NCBI GenBank assembly: GCA_023313575.1
Contig: JAJTTP010000031.1
Coordinates: 1-64,000 of the forward strand
Source of the DNA: Eutypella sp. D-1
Taxonomy: Eukaryota; Ascomycota; Sordariomycetes; Xylariales; Diatrypaceae
Direction of reading: 5' to 3'
Length of the DNA: 64,000 nt
Below are positions 43,013 through 56,018 of the stretch, in pieces (position 1 is the first letter of the stretch; every line of letters begins with the position of its first letter). The position numbers and the translations under genes were made by a program. The notes beneath the pieces are model-generated. The model did not search any database. It was not told where the DNA came from and was given only the letters and a program-made list of their open reading frames with translations.

Positions 43013-45261
43013 TTTGGCTGTCTGCTTCTTCTCTTTTCTTCTTTTTTTCTTTCTCTTCCTTGCCTCCTTATCTTTATTGTCTGTCGGTATAGAAGCTAAG
43101 ACTGAGCACTAGAGTTTATCGCACGTGTAGCTTCGCTCGTGTCGGTCTGCCGGGATATGTCTTCTGTGCTACTAGATGGAGGTGCTAATTGTCCTTGAGT
43201 TTGCCCTTCCCATTATTGTTTCCCACGCCGGCGAGGAGCAGTTATATGTTTCCAGGAGAACCCTCCCCCCTCCCATGTAAACTACTTCCCGGTCTCCCGC
43301 CCGCCTCTGGACTAGGGTGAGGGCCCCGAGCTGAATCGCTGCAGGCGACACGATCACGTCTTACCGATGGCCCGTATCTCGGGTGAATTCAAACCTTGTC
43401 CATCCCATCTGTTGCCCGCGGCCAGCGATGAGATCATTCAGGGGGTCCGTGGGTCAAACCCAATATATCTGCAGGTGCGGGGCTGTGCGGACAGCAGATA
43501 AAAGAGCCCTCTGCTGGTGGTGGTGGTCGAGCCCGCGTCCTTTCAATCACCGGTAGAATGGTCATAGGCTGGCTGGCCGTCGAGACGGCCGGCTAAAGAA
43601 CAAGTTGCGGGAACGTCCCCCACGTCATAGGTCGGGGAGGGACGGTAATTTTACACCCGTGGCATGGACCCTGAGCGTCCGAGAACATAAGAGGTAACGG
43701 GCGGCTGGTGCGATCTGCGCTTCGTCATATCACGTACGTCAAGGTGAGGCTCGTTGTAGAACAACAGTCTACGCACTCTATTGGATACGTGTAGACGCGC
43801 GGGCGGCCTGACTTGGTTATGACAAATAGCTGATCGATATAGGATCGTCACCGAATTAGCTGTTTGGTGATGTCGATTACCAGTTAGCTATGTATGGTCA
43901 CCCTAGGTGAGAAACACCTGTTTAAATACCAGGTTCGATGTGTAGAGCTTTATCTACCTCTATGAATAGAATCAAACGAGGGCACTGTCGTCTGCTCTCC
44001 TTGCGTTAAAAGAAAAGCCATACTGCTATGCGTCGGTATGAACAAAGGCTTGTGATGTCCAGCACGACAAGACTAAGTGTTGGTTGCCCACATCAGATAC
44101 GCCGTGGGGCCAGGCAACGCAAGGCATCTCGACAATCTTCACTTTACCGTTCAGGTATTGGACAAAATAAGTAAGCCACCACCTACCGTATCTTGGTGGA
44201 AACAGTGGCTACTTACGAACTGTTGCTACAGAAAAATAATTTATAAAGGTTGAATAATCGCTCTTGATCTTTTGAATAACTATTTTATTTCTGGATTACA
44301 CGATAATAAATTATACTTATTAAGATTCGGGTTGAAACCATTATATAAGATTATTTCGTAGATGCATGGCTCACTATTTTTGTCCAGCGCCTGCTTTGTA
44401 ACGCGACGTCGCCATCAGACGATGCGTGTCGATTGTACATACACAGAGTTATCTACTCGATAGTTGGGCGAGCATATGAAAGACATCAGTAGTGGTGGAA
44501 GTCAATGCACGAGACATCTACACTATGCAATCCAGAGTCCGCCCGGCTTGGCCCTCTTCATCCCATAAAGCACTGGCATGGTGGTGAAGTCCGGCCTATA
44601 TATAGTTATTACGGGCCGGCCAACTTGTAGGCCTCGCGTGAGCCGGAAAATAAAGTCAGCCGCGGTGATTCTCTATCCACCAATCAAATCGCAGGTGCAG
44701 GGCCTGCAGCACGAAAACTTATCACCTAACAGCTCAAGGAGCTGGCATGTTCTCCCAACAATTCCACGTATATATTTGTCGATATATCTTGAGGAAAATC
44801 AAAATTCTAATGGAATCAAATTTTCATAGAGTAGGCAGGACTAGAGTAGTCCGGTGATGTGCCGCTGCTCCACACATGGACCCGTTGGTCCCACAGCTGG
44901 TCTACCGAAGGGCGCCGGGAGTGGGGCGTTCTATATTTTTCAAGTCAAATCGACGACAAGTCCATACGCTTCTTTTGATCCTCTGAGCCAGAAGGGGCCT
45001 CATATAAACCTGTTTGTTTATCGTTGGCGACGGCATCAAAATGAAGGCCGATGTCGGGCGGTTAGCATCGGGAAGCCACGACTCGTTACGACAAGTGGTG
45101 ATTCTGTGTCGAGTGATGTTAAAACGCACGTCTACTTAAACTATAATGACAACATGACACGCATTACCCCTACCACGATCGTGGGACTTTGGAGCAATAA
45201 AACGGCGGAATATCAGAGTGGGTGGCTTGTTGGCTTGCAAAATCCGTAGGAAGCTTCCCTC
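43013..45261. other. Intergenic region (2.2 kb)
   Basis: No gene is supported. An AT-rich patch lies at about 44225-44350. The remaining open frames are short and atypical. Confidence 0.4.
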
Positions 45262-46635
45262 ATGTCACTCGTCGGGTACAGAAGGGCAGCCCAGACATAT
45301 CGTAATCTGGGAAGAGTGCGGCAAATGGTCTTCGCACATACAGACGCGCGACAAGCCCCGGCAGAATGGCTCCAGGACCTCCTTCGGGGCCCCTCAGAGC
45401 CACCGAAGCTGTATGCTTGGACACCGGCCAACTTGCCTGGCCCCACAGCCAGATCGTCCCCAGCTACCGTGGACAGGGCCGTGGTGAAGCATTCCGATGA
45501 ACAGGAGAAACGACGCATATATGTTCTCGGAATTGGGAACCTGGGCCGTCTGTTCGCAACCAGTCTGGCTAAGCTAGCGACTCGGCCCCCGATTACCCTG
45601 GTGGTTCACCGCAAAGAGCTCCTTGAGCGCTGGGTTTCTGACCCGGGAATCGAGATGACGAAGCTAGGGAAGACGGAAAAGCTTACGGAGTTCGATATAG
45701 AGTGGTGGACCGACGAGAAACCGCCCTCTGGTCCCGTCAGAGAACCAGCATTTGGCGACCGGATAGCCAACCTGATCATAGCCACCAAGGCACCAGACAG
45801 CATGCCGCAGGTCGACAGGCTGCGCAGATATCTGGACGACACGTCGAGCGTGGCCTTCGTCCAGAACGGGATATGCAAGTTATGGCCTCCCGCGGGCGGT
45901 GCGTACACCAATGCCAGGTTTCCGCAGAGCCTAGGTCCCCACTGGATGATCTGCGTAACAACGCACGGCGTCACCTCTCTTGGTCCCTTCCGGAGCATAC
46001 ATACCTCGCCAGCCAATGTCTTCGTCGGATCGGTCAGGGCAAGTGACAAAGGCAGCGACTATCTAGCAAAACAGATCATAGACGCACCAGGCCTGGCCAG
46101 CAAGCCAGTATCAACTCGAGACCTGTGGATAGCTCAACTCGAGAAGCTGGTCGTCAACTCGACACTCAACCCCCTGACGGCTATTCTGCGATGCAAAAAT
46201 GGGGAGCTCGTGACCAAGCGCGATGACTCGGTTGCCGATATACTAGATCGTTCGATAGATGAAGCAGGCGAAGTCCTCCGGGCTCTAGTCCTCGACCCGA
46301 GCGTTGAGGTTATCCTCCGCGAGGAAAACGGTGAATCTTTAGACGCAACCAGGGCGCAACTGCTGCAACGGTTCTCCGGGCCCCGACTCCGAGACATGTT
46401 TTACACCCTCGCGCCCAAATTTATGGACAACCGGAGTTCTATGCTCCAGGACGTCGAGGCCGGAAAGCAGACCGAAATACGCGAGTTTAACGGCTGGTTG
46501 GTGGAAACGGCAGAATATCTCAATCTCGCCTCGACTTTACCGACTCACAGGAAACTTATCACGTTGGTGGAAGACAATGCGATACTGAAGAGGAATGAGC
46601 TCCACGATCATTTCCCACAACCCCATCCGGTCTAG
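45262..46635 (+). CDS. Ketopantoate reductase family protein (PanE/ApbA)
   Basis: An intronless 457-aa frame. An N-terminal extension of about 84 residues precedes the Rossmann fold IYVLGIGNLGRLFA (GxGxxG at 90-95). The middle has NLIIATKAPDS and SVAFVQNGI. The C-terminal domain has EKLVVNSTLNPLTAIL with Lys295 and Asn299 in the positions of the family catalytic Lys/Asn, and EAGKQTEIREFNGWLVE near the end. Members reduce 2-dehydropantoate to pantoate with NADPH in pantothenate and CoA synthesis. Some fungal relatives, such as the yeast Cbs2-like branch, have other roles. The extension is moderately basic and could be a mitochondrial targeting region. The start codon could be a later in-frame ATG. 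Confidence 0.85.
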   Translation: MSLVGYRRAAQTYRNLGRVRQMVFAHTDARQAPAEWLQDLLRGPSEPPKLYAWTPANLPGPTARSSPATVDRAVVKHSDEQEKRRIYVLGIGNLGRLFATSLAKLATRPPITLVVHRKELLERWVSDPGIEMTKLGKTEKLTEFDIEWWTDEKPPSGPVREPAFGDRIANLIIATKAPDSMPQVDRLRRYLDDTSSVAFVQNGICKLWPPAGGAYTNARFPQSLGPHWMICVTTHGVTSLGPFRSIHTSPANVFVGSVRASDKGSDYLAKQIIDAPGLASKPVSTRDLWIAQLEKLVVNSTLNPLTAILRCKNGELVTKRDDSVADILDRSIDEAGEVLRALVLDPSVEVILREENGESLDATRAQLLQRFSGPRLRDMFYTLAPKFMDNRSSMLQDVEAGKQTEIREFNGWLVETAEYLNLASTLPTHRKLITLVEDNAILKRNELHDHFPQPHPV

Positions 46636-49600
46636 CCGGTGTAGTCCCTACGTGCCAGTAACCTCTTTCTTGGAGGATATGGCCCTATTTACAATTTTCC
46701 GGCTGTATAATCTCCGAAAATGACACACACATTTGTATCGGACGGTACGGATATCCTCTTTAGTGCAAACGGAGAAACCCTGCGTACCACTCGACTTCCT
46801 TTCACCGCGGAGTTCGCTATATACAGCCGATCTTCACTGCGTAAGATTAGCTGCCTGGGCCGAAGAGACCTTCTTTAGGCGGCAAGTACCTAGGCCTAGT
46901 AAACTTAATAAATCTACCTCAGTTAGGACCGGAAGTGCTGTTCGTATGAAGCCGCAAAGGACCCGTGGGGTGAAAAGACACAGGGTTACAGTTACAAAGG
47001 GGGCCTAGCTACACGGCGGCCCCGATCGAATCAACCGTAGTTCAAATAACGCGGCATGAATATGTGCGCACCATGTCCTTGCCGGGTCGCCTGACTATGG
47101 CGTCGAGCATCCGACGAGTCGCCTAATCACACCGCCTTATGTGATAGCACACATAAGTTTCACAGATCTGTACTCCTGCAGCTGCATGGAAGTCCTTCTC
47201 GACGAGCGGGAGGACCCTCAACAATGCGAGGGAGGGGAACAGAACCATCAGAACCAGCCAATCCGATTTGCCAGGCCGCCCGCCTCCAAGTTACGACGCA
47301 CACCACAAACGCGTCTGGGTCAGCAGAACTAGGTGTTTAGTGGGCGCCTAACTGAGGCTTTCGGGAACGTGGTTGGCTAGTAACCATGGTTTCTTGCAAG
47401 CCCGCCCGCGTTGTCCCTGCCGGGGGAGGACGTGGGTGGCCGTCAATAAGAGGTGGTTGATATAGGGGTTCTAAGACAGGGTATGCATATCTTAACAGCC
47501 TGTGTTATTACCTGAGAAGATGTACCTCTAATCGAAGCCGTTGCCAAGCCAGCCACCTACGGTTCTACTCGTAGTTGCTATCTGAACCAAAGCTGTTTGG
47601 GCCGCTGCTATCGCTGGCGAGGGTCATGAAGGGGGACTATATCGTTAGTCAGGGGCTCCTTAGCACTGCGTGTCAGCCCATAACAAGCGTCCGCAGCCAC
47701 AGAAATGCGGGTACATCTTCCATTCATGGAGAGATAGGCGGGGATTCAGGTCTGGCAAGACAGTTGTCCCTTCCCGACATTTACTCCTGGTCCTCGAGTA
47801 AAGTTTGAAGGACTGTAATCATGTGGGATGCAAACAAGTCCCAACATTTGTGGACTTCGACTTCAAGTATTGGCATGTCTCGGCGATACCCCGACGGCTA
47901 TCAAGTAGTCGGTCAGCCGTCACTGGGGCCATAACTATGCAATCCATCAGTGCCTCAAGGCCGTTAAGCGTTACGAACGTCAAGTTAGTTTTGCTGAGAG
48001 GTTGTGTCTTCGTTTGAGGCATAGCGAGTCGGTGCGCAACGTGCAAGACTTCGTCGTCGGATACCAGCCCAAGACGCGCAGCTAAGACCCTAGATCGCGG
48101 CCCGGTCTCTATGTTACGCTATACCACTACGGAGATCATGATGCAAAACATACATAGCTCCTCAGGGGTATCCGGCTTTAAGACCTGGTTTAAGTTGTCA
48201 GGGCACGATGGCTCTTGTCAGATGTTGATACCACTTAACCATATACCATATCCAGGCCAGTACTGTGTGTGTACTGCGTACTAAGTAGCTCCTAGTAGTT
48301 AGTTGAATGGCCTATGGCTCGGCGGAATATACCGATTGGCTGGGCGGTTACGAATATGAACAAACAAACCATTAGTAAGGTAGTGCGACGCGAAGCGGAC
48401 TGGCAGATGCTCTTCTCTACCGTGGTATCAAGACTTCATGAGATTGCTATCTACACTAAAATGGACCAACACGGTTGTCGATGTTGGTCATTAGGAAATT
48501 TTTGTCGACTACAGGGTCCTGGTAACTTGGAATTGTACATAAGAAAAGGCCAAGCTTGCTACGGAGTACCTACTTAGTTGGCTAGCCTGTCCGGTTCTCC
48601 GCAATCTAAACACATCACGAAGAGTTTCCCAGCCGGGCCGACGCAAAGTGGGCACGGGGGTTCACTAATGGACAGCCTGACAACTTTAAGCGCAGGGTGC
48701 GTGCTTGTCTCTGTTTGAGCCTCAACGCCCCCCTTCGGCGTTGAAACAGCTGAGCTACAGCCGCCTTGGCCTAGTTCAGACGTCAAAAGAGTTACCCGAA
48801 GTCCTCTGATGGAGTTCACGCGATAACCTCACACACGCGAACTGGGTCTGCGTTTCTTGAGCACAGCCTCCTGTTCGGAGCCACCGACTCCCTGCCTAAG
48901 CCTCGAACTAAATCGCTACTGGGTCCCAAGACTCAGTCGCCACGTCTCGAACAATCGCTGCATGAATGCCGAGGTGCGCGTTGTGATTGCATATTGCTAC
49001 TATTTCATGTGTTGATCGGGACCTGGACACCCGCCCCGTCACGGGTATGTCACGGAGACGAAATGGTCAATCGCGGGCTCACTCACTGTTTCCCTCTTTG
49101 CTCACCTCGCTAAACTACATACTGATATGCAACCGACGGAGAGTGAGCGTGGTCGGGCCCAACCTCCAGGCATAGTATTTCGGGTCTCTCGGTAAACGAC
49201 CCATGTTCGTCAGGGCCGAGGGAGACCAACTCGACGAGGTTGGCTAGTATCCAAGTAAGCAGTAAAATAAGGTGATATCCACCACAATCTGTCAATTCAT
49301 GAACCTGGTCGGTTTTCGGGACGGGTAGTTTTTCCCATCAGTTTGCATCAAAACCGTCTTGGGTGCATCTCTGTCAAATTAGTCATTATCCCGAGTCTGC
49401 TATTACTCAAAAACACCAATCTTGGGTGTATCTCGACTCATGTCGATCGTCTACTGCAGATACCATGCGGTAAACTCGCAGATCTGTTCGTTTCCTCTAC
49501 CCCCTTGCCCTTGTACCCATATCCCTACACCCCCCCTGCCTATTCCCAAAGCCAAGAACCCCCCAGCACCCTGGCGCGCCCACAACACCGCACCTTAGAA

Positions 49601-52600
49601 AGGCACGCCTGCGACTTTGCGGAGCCCGCTCCTGTCACTACGCATGCTGTCTTGTACCTGTACGTATTTTGCGAGTTCCAGGGCCTGGCTTGTATCTGGC
49701 TTTTGCATCGTAGTCTTCCCGCGTTTACGATGCTTTATAATAATTTAAAGGCGTCGATGATCTGGACTCGCCTAGCCTTCCCTTCTAGCCATGATAGGCG
49801 CATGGTACATATTCTTTCGTCATGCCGTGCTTGATTAAGTCTTGGGTTCCCAGTCTTTCATCTTCCTCCATTTCGTTTATACCGTGGCAATTTGTAACGC
49901 GCATACGTAGATACTTTCAAGTGTTCTGCGATACATGTTTTCACCTGTGGGTCTCCAGAATAGAAAAACAGAAAAAGGCGTTTCGTGACGCAGGAAATAT
50001 TCCTAGCGCGTGCGTGGGTGCGAGGGAGGGGGAAGGGGGGAAATTCCCCTAGCTGATGCGACCTTGACAGGGGCATAATCTGACGACCCCTCATAGCAGA
50101 AGTCTCGGTAGTTGAGGGGAAGCGTTAACAACACCCACGTGCAGGAGTCGTACATAGCCTCGTGTTTGTCTCCAAATCCTAATAACGATTTTCTTGGGCA
50201 GCCTATGAACTTTGTTGTTCACATCATACTCTTAGTCTCATCCTCTTCTTCCCCCCCTCTCCTTTCTTCGTCTGTCCTCGGCCCGACAGTGGTGATGATG
50301 ATGGCGAAGACGTTGATGTTGATCAATGATACTCTAACGCGAGGCGGCTATCTTTCGGGGCCGTGATGACAATCGGAGCTTAAACCCTGGAAATCCCCCG
50401 TAATCCTGTTCCTTGATCGAGGTAAATCTATACTAGCGTTGGCTTGACCTCGACGAGGTACATGCCTACCTAGTTCTTAGCGTACATAGACTAACAGGCC
50501 AACTGGGAGATCGTGTATACAGGGACAGGGATTGGCCTGGGGTGTTCCCACAAATAAGCACTACGTATGGATCGTCGTGTTGTGCGCGCTTCGTTCTCCG
50601 CCGAGTCAACGACGGTTAGGATAATAGATTCCGTTCCCACATTGATGATCCGTTGTTCGGTCCTCAAAAGGTCCATGAGTTTCGAAAGCACGTTAGAGAT
50701 GGAGGTGGAACTGGAGACAGAAACAGACACGGGCGCTGGCGAGCTTTGTTTTGTACAGGAGGAATGGCACAGAGGCTAGTACACATATCTTGGTAACCGA
50801 TCATACCCCAGAAAAAAGAGTAGGAATCTGCATTGATACACGTGAGTAGCATTTATTTTCTTGATTCCACATGTTTTGTTGGTAATGTCACACGCTGACT
50901 GCGTTGACCTACGTCGCTTATTCCTATATGTTGGCACGTGCTCCAGTGTGCTTTCATGGCCCCTCGTTGAAACCATCAGCTAGTTGGTGGCAAACGATGC
51001 TGGCTTAGGGGCGTTGGAAAGGCCGATGGAGAAACAGAGTGTAGCCTAGATCGGAAAGGGCGTAAATTTTTTTTCTTTCTGTACATAGTTAGTTAGACAA
51101 GCACGAGGCGCGAAAATCCCCTCGCGTGAGGCGATCCTCATCGCGTCAAGCTCCCGGCTGTCTGCACGATGGTGTGCGGCCCGCCGTTGAGAGGGATGTA
51201 CACATCCGGGGAATTATCTGCGAGAACAGGGCTTCATCCAGGTAAACAGGTCCGGGTGCTTTGCACCTAGACGACCAGGAAGGGGGAGGCTACCGTATGA
51301 TATGCGAGTGTGGACGGGGTTCAGTAGGTTAGACGCTTGGACTGCCGTGCATTATTACCAGGTAACTAGCTGATAAGCCGTGATATTGGCCGTCTGTATG
51401 GCTTAAGATGCCAGTTTCGATACCACGCACCTACCTTTACTACGCATGAATGCACGTTTACTCGTAGTTTGAATCACTCGTAGAGTCCATCGTACCCCCC
51501 TGCTAACTTGATCTGTTAGAAGACCTTGAGGAGCAGCGCCTTATACTGAGAAGATAGTTCAGCAGGATGCTATTAGGTGACAACCGTTGATGTCTAGCCG
51601 AGGAACGGTCCTCAGAATGATCCGTGTGTGTTCGGCTGGGTTACATCTGCCTTGAAGAAATCCACTTCTTTCGCGCAGACTTCCCTCATGTGGACCGGCT
51701 ATGTATGGACTGTTCGGAGCGAGCGAAGGTAGACATATTTTGTATGTATATCAGTCAGGTAACTGTCTCTATGAGTCTATCATTCAAAATAGGTGAGGCA
51801 GTAAGGGGAACCGGAGGCTCCGTTCCTTGTCTAAGGCTGTAGGAGCCTTTTCACTGTCTTCACAGTGAACACTCTAGTCGTCACTAAAGCAGCTTCAGCT
51901 TGTATGTATTCTACTTCTACCATGTCGATAGCCGGTTTCAACTCAATGAAACATAGTAGAGCCCGAATAGGGGTCTTGAAACCCGCCTAAGTACATATAT
52001 AGTCAAGTCATTGCCATTGCATGGTACGGCGGCGAGTACGAAGATACTTTGACCAAGGTAGGCTCACAGTGTAAGCTCTTAGTTAGACGTTCGACATAAC
52101 CTCGATATCAGGTTGCGTGTGCGAGCAGACATCATCTATGAATCCCTGAGGCTGCACATAAGCACACTATCTTGGCCAAGATGATATCTACCACTTGTCT
52201 CGGATGGGAGCATACGGGGTCGACTTATTATGTAGGTTTAGCACAATAGCAGCATTGTTTACAGTGGCGGCAGTGGTTTGGGATGGTGCAAAGTATCCTA
52301 TAACAGGCTTGTTATATGCGCTTCTAGCTCTAGGGTGAGAGAAGGCCGCATGTTCATCTCGACAGCTGGCTGGATAGCACCGGGTAGGGTAAGAAAGCAC
52401 CTAGAGCCACTAGGCAGAACACTTGCATATCGACATATGAAATGAGCGTAAGGAATAGGTAGTTGATTTGCAGTATACGCCAGTTAGTCGCTTGAGAAAC
52501 GCACTGATCGAGCAGCAACCTCGTCAGCACTGCGTGGCCACTATACTGTATGTGCCTACTACCCATAATAGTCTACATAAAGATCATGATTATTGTTTAA

Positions 52601-54670
52601 CTAGTTAGACCAATGACCAAGAACTGGCCCAACCACTCCCCAGGATTTTACTACTGCAACTATATAATATACATATTCTATAATACATAATCATATGCCA
52701 GTGCTGTTAAAGAAGGGAACGGAGCATGTATGTAGGAACGGGCCGTGGCTTGCTCTTTACCCTTTTCATCTGGAGGGGCTAGGTCAGCTCGACTGTTATG
52801 TTCTTGTCAGAAGTGGGTGTATCTTTCGTACAACCTCGATGCACGAGGCGTCTGATCTCCCTCCACATCTTCCAATGAATCCAACTTCGCCGTTTCTTCC
52901 GCCGAGTGCTACAACACATTCTGTCGAGGGGGCCCTTTTTCTTGTCTTCTTCTTCTCCCTAGACGCGTTGTTTATACATACGAGCCCCCCTTACGCGGTG
53001 CCTTCCTGTCTTGAACATAGGTAGTTAATAAGTGGCTGGTATTATAGGACAAGCAGTAATATTGGGAACTACGGGGGTGGAGAAAAGCAAGATATAATAC
53101 CACGATATTAAGATTTAAAAAGAAAATAAGGCCATGACATATCACAATTAGTCAAATACTTAGAAGGTGGTGTGAGAGTGAATTGCCTTTTGTTCAATGT
53201 AGAAAAGAGAAAGGAAAACAGCAAGTGGGAGGGAAGATGGTATAGAAAGAAGCATCGATCAAGTGCAGAATTCACTATTCAGATTCTCTTGAGGGGTCTC
53301 TTTCTACCGGTGTGGGTTTTACGGCGCTCTCTCTACCATTTCGTATTAATGCCATATTATAATAAATGTCTTTCTTCGCTTTGCTGATACTCCACCCCCA
53401 TGCCGAGCAGGCCTATTTTGACGTGATCACACCCCGAATTTCTCCGGTATCGTCATCGATGATTAAGTAAGATACGTATTAGAGGATCGATACCAAGCAC
53501 TCTTGGAGACTATGCGATAGAGTGCTATCATCTTCAGCCCAAGCTCCCTGCGTCATTATTTTGAAACCATCTCCCCCCCGCTTTCTCCCCGAGGCTGCCG
53601 CAGCTATGCCCTTGGGTCTTCATAGTATTATGTAGATGTATATCCGGCCGTCATCGTGGAATTACTCGTGAAATAGATATGGTAAGAAACAATTATTATG
53701 TCCATCGTTCGTATTATGTTCCGCCGTAAACCGCTTCCGCTTTGACCGAACTTGGGTCGTCCGCTCGTCCGCTCGCTGTCCACCGGCCACCGCCGCCTCC
53801 ATAATGCCCGCCCCCCTTTTTTCTCCGCCCTTGTTAACTCTCTTGTGTTGCGTTCCCCTCCCCGTTTCGCAACAGCCCACACCGCCATCTCCACGCTCCA
53901 AAAGACATGCTTGGGGGTATCTTGTAATTCGCAATCCGATCCAATTTGTTACCACAATGCAATTGATTTTGAAGAGCAAAAATCCAAGAGAAAAGCTGGG
54001 CCTCCTTCCCGCCGATGGTTCCCCCTCCCCACACGTTCGCCTCGTATCCGCTTAAAAGTTCGTCATTAGGAGGTTTGGGATGGTAGAATCGAAAAAAAGG
54101 AGAGGGTGTTGTCATATCGTATCATGGGTGATTACTGTGCTGGATTAGGTGTTTCTTTTTTTTTATGCGCCGCTCGAGTGACTTTTTTTGAAAGGTGAGC
54201 CGCGAGGACGGTTGCCAAGGAAAACAAAAGAAAAACGGCAAAATGGGTATACGTGTGGATCTGTATCCGGTGAAAATCTATGCCCATTATAAACCCAGAA
54301 AGAGAAACGAAGGAAGGACGGCCATAGTTCGGTGGCGTCTCTGGTATCATAAAGTGGCCTTTTCTTCAAGGCGGATTATATAGTTTAACATCGACGTATG
54401 TTGGTACACGGTTGTTGTGGCGCCAATCGCGGGTTTTCTTCATTCGATTTTATCGTCGGTGGTTCGAGAGTCATATTGGCTCGTGTGTATGTACTAGTTG
54501 TAAGCTACACTGGCGTTGACCATCGTTTAATATCGCTACCGCTCGAATGAGCGTTGAGGCTATTTTTTGTCGGCGGCGTAAGGTGCACAAGCTTCTCAGT
54601 GATGAAGCTGCCTCGCATAGATGGGGTCTCCAGACCCAGGAGCCGAGGCTCCTGGCGGAGACGCTGATTG
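46636..54670. other. Gene-poor region of 8 kb
   Basis: No frame here shows a recognisable family or a convincing spliced gene on either strand. I found no transposase, reverse transcriptase, terminal repeats or tRNA. Local items: an imperfect direct repeat of CTTGGGTG(C/T)ATCTC at about 49359 and 49422, and a hairpin at 48711-48749. Confidence 0.45.
48711..48749. other. Nested inverted repeat (hairpin)
   Basis: CTGTTT (48711-48716) pairs with AAACAG (48744-48749), and inside it CAACGCC (48723-48729) pairs with GGCGTTG (48737-48743), leaving a 7-nt loop and a one-sided bulge. Function is unknown and chance is possible. Confidence 0.4.
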
Positions 54671-55555
54671 CTATAAGTTCTCTTCCACTGGCTCCTCATC
54701 TGGTTCTGGTTCCGGAGCTTCTCCAGATAACACCAGAGCACGAGCTTGACAAGCTTGGGGGGTGAAGCCCGGTCCCACTTTGTTTGATACGAAGCGCCAT
54801 TTCTCGTTTTCCCAGTCCCGGAGGGCCGATTGGAGTTTTTGGTCCTGTAAATCCAGAAAGTTAGAAACCAGCCACTGCACAAGAACACGCACATTCCGAA
54901 ACTAAAATGGTAGAGAACATACCGTCTCCTCGCTCCACTGTGTCGTCTTCGCCTTGAGTTTCGTACAGTACCGCACTTGCAAGGTCCCGGAGGACCGCCC
55001 GGGAAAAAAATCGGCAATTTGCTTCCACGTCAAGCTCTTGTTTTCTTTCAAATCGATAAGTAGTTGGTCATCTTCGGGGGTGAACTTTAGCTTCGGGCCC
55101 CTCGGTCTCGGCGCGGGCATAGGCATCCCAGCTTGTCCCACAACACTCGGCGCTCCTCCACCGGCACCGCCTATACTCCCCTCCCCATCCCGCCTCAGCA
55201 TTTTCGAAGGCGGGCCTTGGTCCGGTAGACGATGATGGTGGTGCGATGGTGCACTGGCTGCTTGCGCGTAAGCTGCCCCCATGGACTGCATCGAGTCAAG
55301 TTCGCTCTGTTCGAGGTCGGCCATGCCCGAGACCGAAATTTCGAGTTCTTCCGGCCGGCTACGTTTTGGCCCGGAGCTATGAGGTTGGGTAGGTGTCATT
55401 GACGGGTATAAAGGAGCTACTACATTGTGAGACGGCCCGGGACCGCCGTAATGGGACGGTCCCGGGTGTCCCATATGTCGTGCCCCTGGGTGGCTGCCCA
55501 GATGCGCCGGATCCATCAGGATCTGGTGATGGTGGGCGGAGTGGTGCTGGGACAT
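54671..55555 (-). CDS. Myb/SANT-domain DNA-binding protein
   Basis: Exons 55555-54923 and 54844-54671 join in phase 0 over a 78-nt intron, giving 268 aa from the first ATG. A His/Gly/Pro-rich N-terminus and poly-Gly/Ala linker precede two Myb-type helices. Repeat 1 spans about 156-205 (LKFTPEDDQLLIDLKENKSL, TWKQIADFFPGRSSGTLQVR). Repeat 2 begins QWSEETDQKLQSALRDWENE, spans the splice junction, and continues KWRFVSNKVGPGFTPQACQ. The C-terminus is acidic (EPEPDEEPVEENL). The pattern is a sequence-specific transcription factor in the nucleus; targets are unknown. The same frame stays open about 460 nt upstream of the chosen ATG without any ATG, and it keeps the His/Gln/Pro-rich composition, so the true N-terminus may be longer and start in an upstream exon. 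Confidence 0.8.
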
Positions 55556-56018
55556 TGTGTGGTGAGTATGTGACTGTGGCGGCTCATGCAGACTTCCCTG
55601 GGGCGTATGTTGTAACGGGTGACCACGGTGGTGATGATGGGTGTCGTATGTGTGTGGAGTCTGGCTCTGCTCGCCCGGATGCGACTCCTGGGGAGAATAG
55701 TCGACATTGTAGTCTGTTCCTACTCTGTAGTTGCCCGCCAGCGTGTCTCCGATGCATGGGTTCCGCCAGAGCGAACCGCTCTGGACGGTCGCCGGACTCT
55801 GGGGAGAAATTATCTGATGGACTGAGTTCCCTCTGGGCTGCGGGCGGGTTGGTAACCTCGTTGGGGGAGTGTTTGCGCCGCGCGTATCGATGAAGAGACC
55901 CGTTTTGCCTGCTATCTTAGTGATTACTATGATTAGGGGGGGCTGTTGCTCTCCGAACAGCCGGCAACTTGTGTTGTGTAACGGCGGTAGTAGTTGTAAG
56001 TGGCCTTTCCAGATCTAG
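55556..56018 (-). other. Possible 5' coding extension of the Myb gene (Met-less open frame)
   Basis: In frame with the Myb gene, no stop occurs between 55555 and an in-frame TAG at about 56016-56018, and no ATG is present. The translation includes GTDYNVDYSPQESHPGEQ and THHHHRGHPLQHTPQGS, which resembles the downstream His/Gln/Pro-rich N-terminus. An acceptor (for example after CACTAAG or AGATAGCAG around 55910-55925) with an upstream exon would be needed. Confidence 0.35.

Noticed and set aside
53752..54069. 105-codon plus-strand frame with an Arg/Ser-rich start resembling a mitochondrial presequence
   Set aside because: All frames on both strands are open over this C/T-rich stretch and no conserved motif follows.
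55393..55893. 166-codon plus-strand frame
   Set aside because: It runs antisense to the Myb gene and its possible upstream extension, with no domain.
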